From positions 1 to 23,969 of the forward strand of contig JBMNOU010000026.1 in the NCBI GenBank assembly GCA_050943215.1: DNA of 23,969 nt, in the 5' to 3' direction. The DNA comes from JBMNOU01 sp050943215 (lineage in GTDB: Bacteria > Bacillota > Clostridia > Christensenellales > SZUA-584). Both the position numbers and the translations under genes were made by a program. Below, piece by piece: positions 23,048 to 23,969 of the stretch; position 1 is the first letter of the stretch; every line of letters starts with the position of its first letter. The notes under the pieces are model-generated. The model was not told the origin of the DNA. It did no database searches and saw only the letters and a program-made list of their open reading frames with translations.

Positions 23048-23969
23048 CCCCTTTCGGGAACGCCAAGCTGATGCCGACAGCGCCGTCTAGATCCTTTATT
23101 GAGAAAGCACCACCGGCTGATCGAATCGCCACATTCAATTCCGTGCTCAGTTCAAAGAATCGTGTGTCACAGGAAGGAAGCAGCCGCATCGTGATTGTTT
23201 CTTTTTCAGATCCCAAATGCGCTATCATATACCGGCATGCCCGCTTCGATGCCCAGTCGATCACCGCATAGAAAAAGTCATAGAACAGCGTGGCCTGCCG
23301 CACGGAAACCGCTGCCTCAAGTTCGCTTGTTACAAGTATTTTAAAGTCCGCATAAACGACCATCTCAACCAATTCATCAATATATCCCATCAGTTCATCA
23401 GCCGGCAAGTCTTTGGTTTCCCGCGCCCGGAAAAATAAATTGCACCGCCGTTTCACATAACAAAGCAAAAGCGCAATATGGGCAGCTTCCTTCGGCTGGC
23501 CGCTTAGGAAATCCAGCTGTTCAATCATAGCGGATAATCTAATCATATGTCCGGTAATTTCATTCTCCAGCTGCAGCATCAACTGGCTACGCGCAGTTTC
23601 TTCATCCATCGCCTGTTTAATTTTTGCTTCCTCAGTCAACACAGCATTGGCCGCCGCCAGTTTATGAATGGATTCCTGAATCTCCGTATGCAGATGATTC
23701 AGGCTGCTAATATCCTCCTGCCATAACGCATAGCCTCCGGTAATGCCGGTGGCAAAAAGCAATGTATCCTCATCCCGCTCGGCCGGTAACGGATAGGCGG
23801 TAAGTGCAGCGTCCAGCAATTCCCCATCAACCCGCTCGGCGGTCGCGGATGATAATGCGGGGCTGCCTAAGCTATCAACAATCTGCATATTGAGGGGTGA
23901 GTGCGTAAAGAGCCTTTCATATTTTGTGTTCACCGGAATCATGCCAGTTCGCATACAGACTTCTGTAAA
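23031..23969 (-). CDS. Sensor protein with kinase-like C-terminus, N-terminus beyond window edge
   Basis: At least 312 residues are visible and the frame is open to the window edge, so the ATG at 23954 is probably internal. The visible part starts with RTGMIPVNTKYERLFTHSPL, a PAS-like segment that includes ATGITGGYALWQEDIS, then a long coiled coil (LNHLHTEIQESIHKLAAANA) and a helical part that could correspond to a degenerate dimerisation domain. The C-terminal 100 residues (YDFFYAVIDWASKRACRYMI and onward) resemble a HATPase fold without clear N, G1 or G2 boxes. In related Clostridia operons such proteins carry a 7TM N-terminus. The kinase gene starts within its last codons. It may pass a signal to the kinase or form a heterodimer with it. 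Confidence 0.7.
   Translation of the reverse strand, partial: FTEVCMRTGMIPVNTKYERLFTHSPLNMQIVDSLGSPALSSATAERVDGELLDAALTAYPLPAERDEDTLLFATGITGGYALWQEDISSLNHLHTEIQESIHKLAAANAVLTEEAKIKQAMDEETARSQLMLQLENEITGHMIRLSAMIEQLDFLSGQPKEAAHIALLLCYVKRRCNLFFRARETKDLPADELMGYIDELVEMVVYADFKILVTSELEAAVSVRQATLFYDFFYAVIDWASKRACRYMIAHLGSEKETITMRLLPSCDTRFFELSTELNVAIRSAGGAFSIKDLDGAVGISLAFPKGGESGG

Noticed and set aside
1..23969. CRISPR array or insertion sequence
   Set aside because: No regularly spaced repeats beyond the two-copy 28-bp duplication, and no transposase-like ORF or paired terminal inverted repeats were seen.

Overview
The window looks like DNA from an anaerobic Clostridia-type member of the Bacillota. 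The evidence is strong GGAGG ribosome-binding sites, TTG/GTG starts, Clostridia-style conjugative-element genes (integrase, excisionase, PemK, a short sigma-like protein), Gram-positive lipoproteins and a c-di-GMP-I riboswitch. Every convincing protein gene lies on the minus strand. The first ~4.4 kb is visibly more AT-rich than the rest, which suggests a different origin.

Left part (1-4.4 kb): the N-terminus of an XRE regulator with a consensus promoter and a perfect palindrome, then a two-gene AAA ATPase / subtilisin-like protease cassette matching the IetAS anti-phage system. The cassette is bracketed by two imperfect copies of one hairpin-containing repeat. A truncated 3' end of a tRNA-Arg(CCU) gene at 4287-4331 marks a recombination junction. 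Its orientation predicts an intact tRNA to the left, so the defence cassette would sit in an island accreted at that tRNA.

Mobile-element remnant (4.4-8.4 kb): tyrosine integrase, a 32-codon leader ORF with a sequesterable ribosome-binding site, an excisionase-like HTH protein, PemK/MazF, a gene-free stretch, and a sigma-like gene broken by a one-base frameshift. Conjugation genes are absent. Next to it is a c-di-GMP-I riboswitch with its own terminator and no recognisable gene to control.

Envelope module (8.4-20.3 kb): two transcription units. The upstream one (20.2 to 15.6 kb) encodes a degenerate receiver protein, a large lipoprotein, an SPFH protein with three zinc ribbons (YdjI-like), a DUF4428-type zinc protein and a four-helix membrane protein, and ends at a strong terminator. 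The second (15.4 to 8.4 kb) encodes two lipoproteins, a TFIIB-type zinc-ribbon membrane protein (YdjG-like), a double-TPM protein (YdjH-like), two unrecognised helical proteins and a DUF6935-like protein. The combination resembles the Bacillus subtilis YdjG-YdjH-YdjI partners of PspA, but no PspA is visible. Four lesions or rearrangements (a frameshift, two in-frame stops, a frame-changing 28-bp duplication) cluster in this second unit.

Regulatory part (20.3-24 kb): a small lipoprotein gene, then a sensor protein / histidine kinase / NarL-type response regulator operon. Two near-identical 17-bp inverted repeats (CTACCC-N5-GGGTAG) lie exactly 22 bp upstream of the -10 boxes of the degenerate-receiver operon and of the small lipoprotein gene, at a class II activator position. 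They are the best candidates for the targets of the response regulator, so the simplest model is a locally encoded envelope-sensing system driving the lipoprotein/SPFH module.
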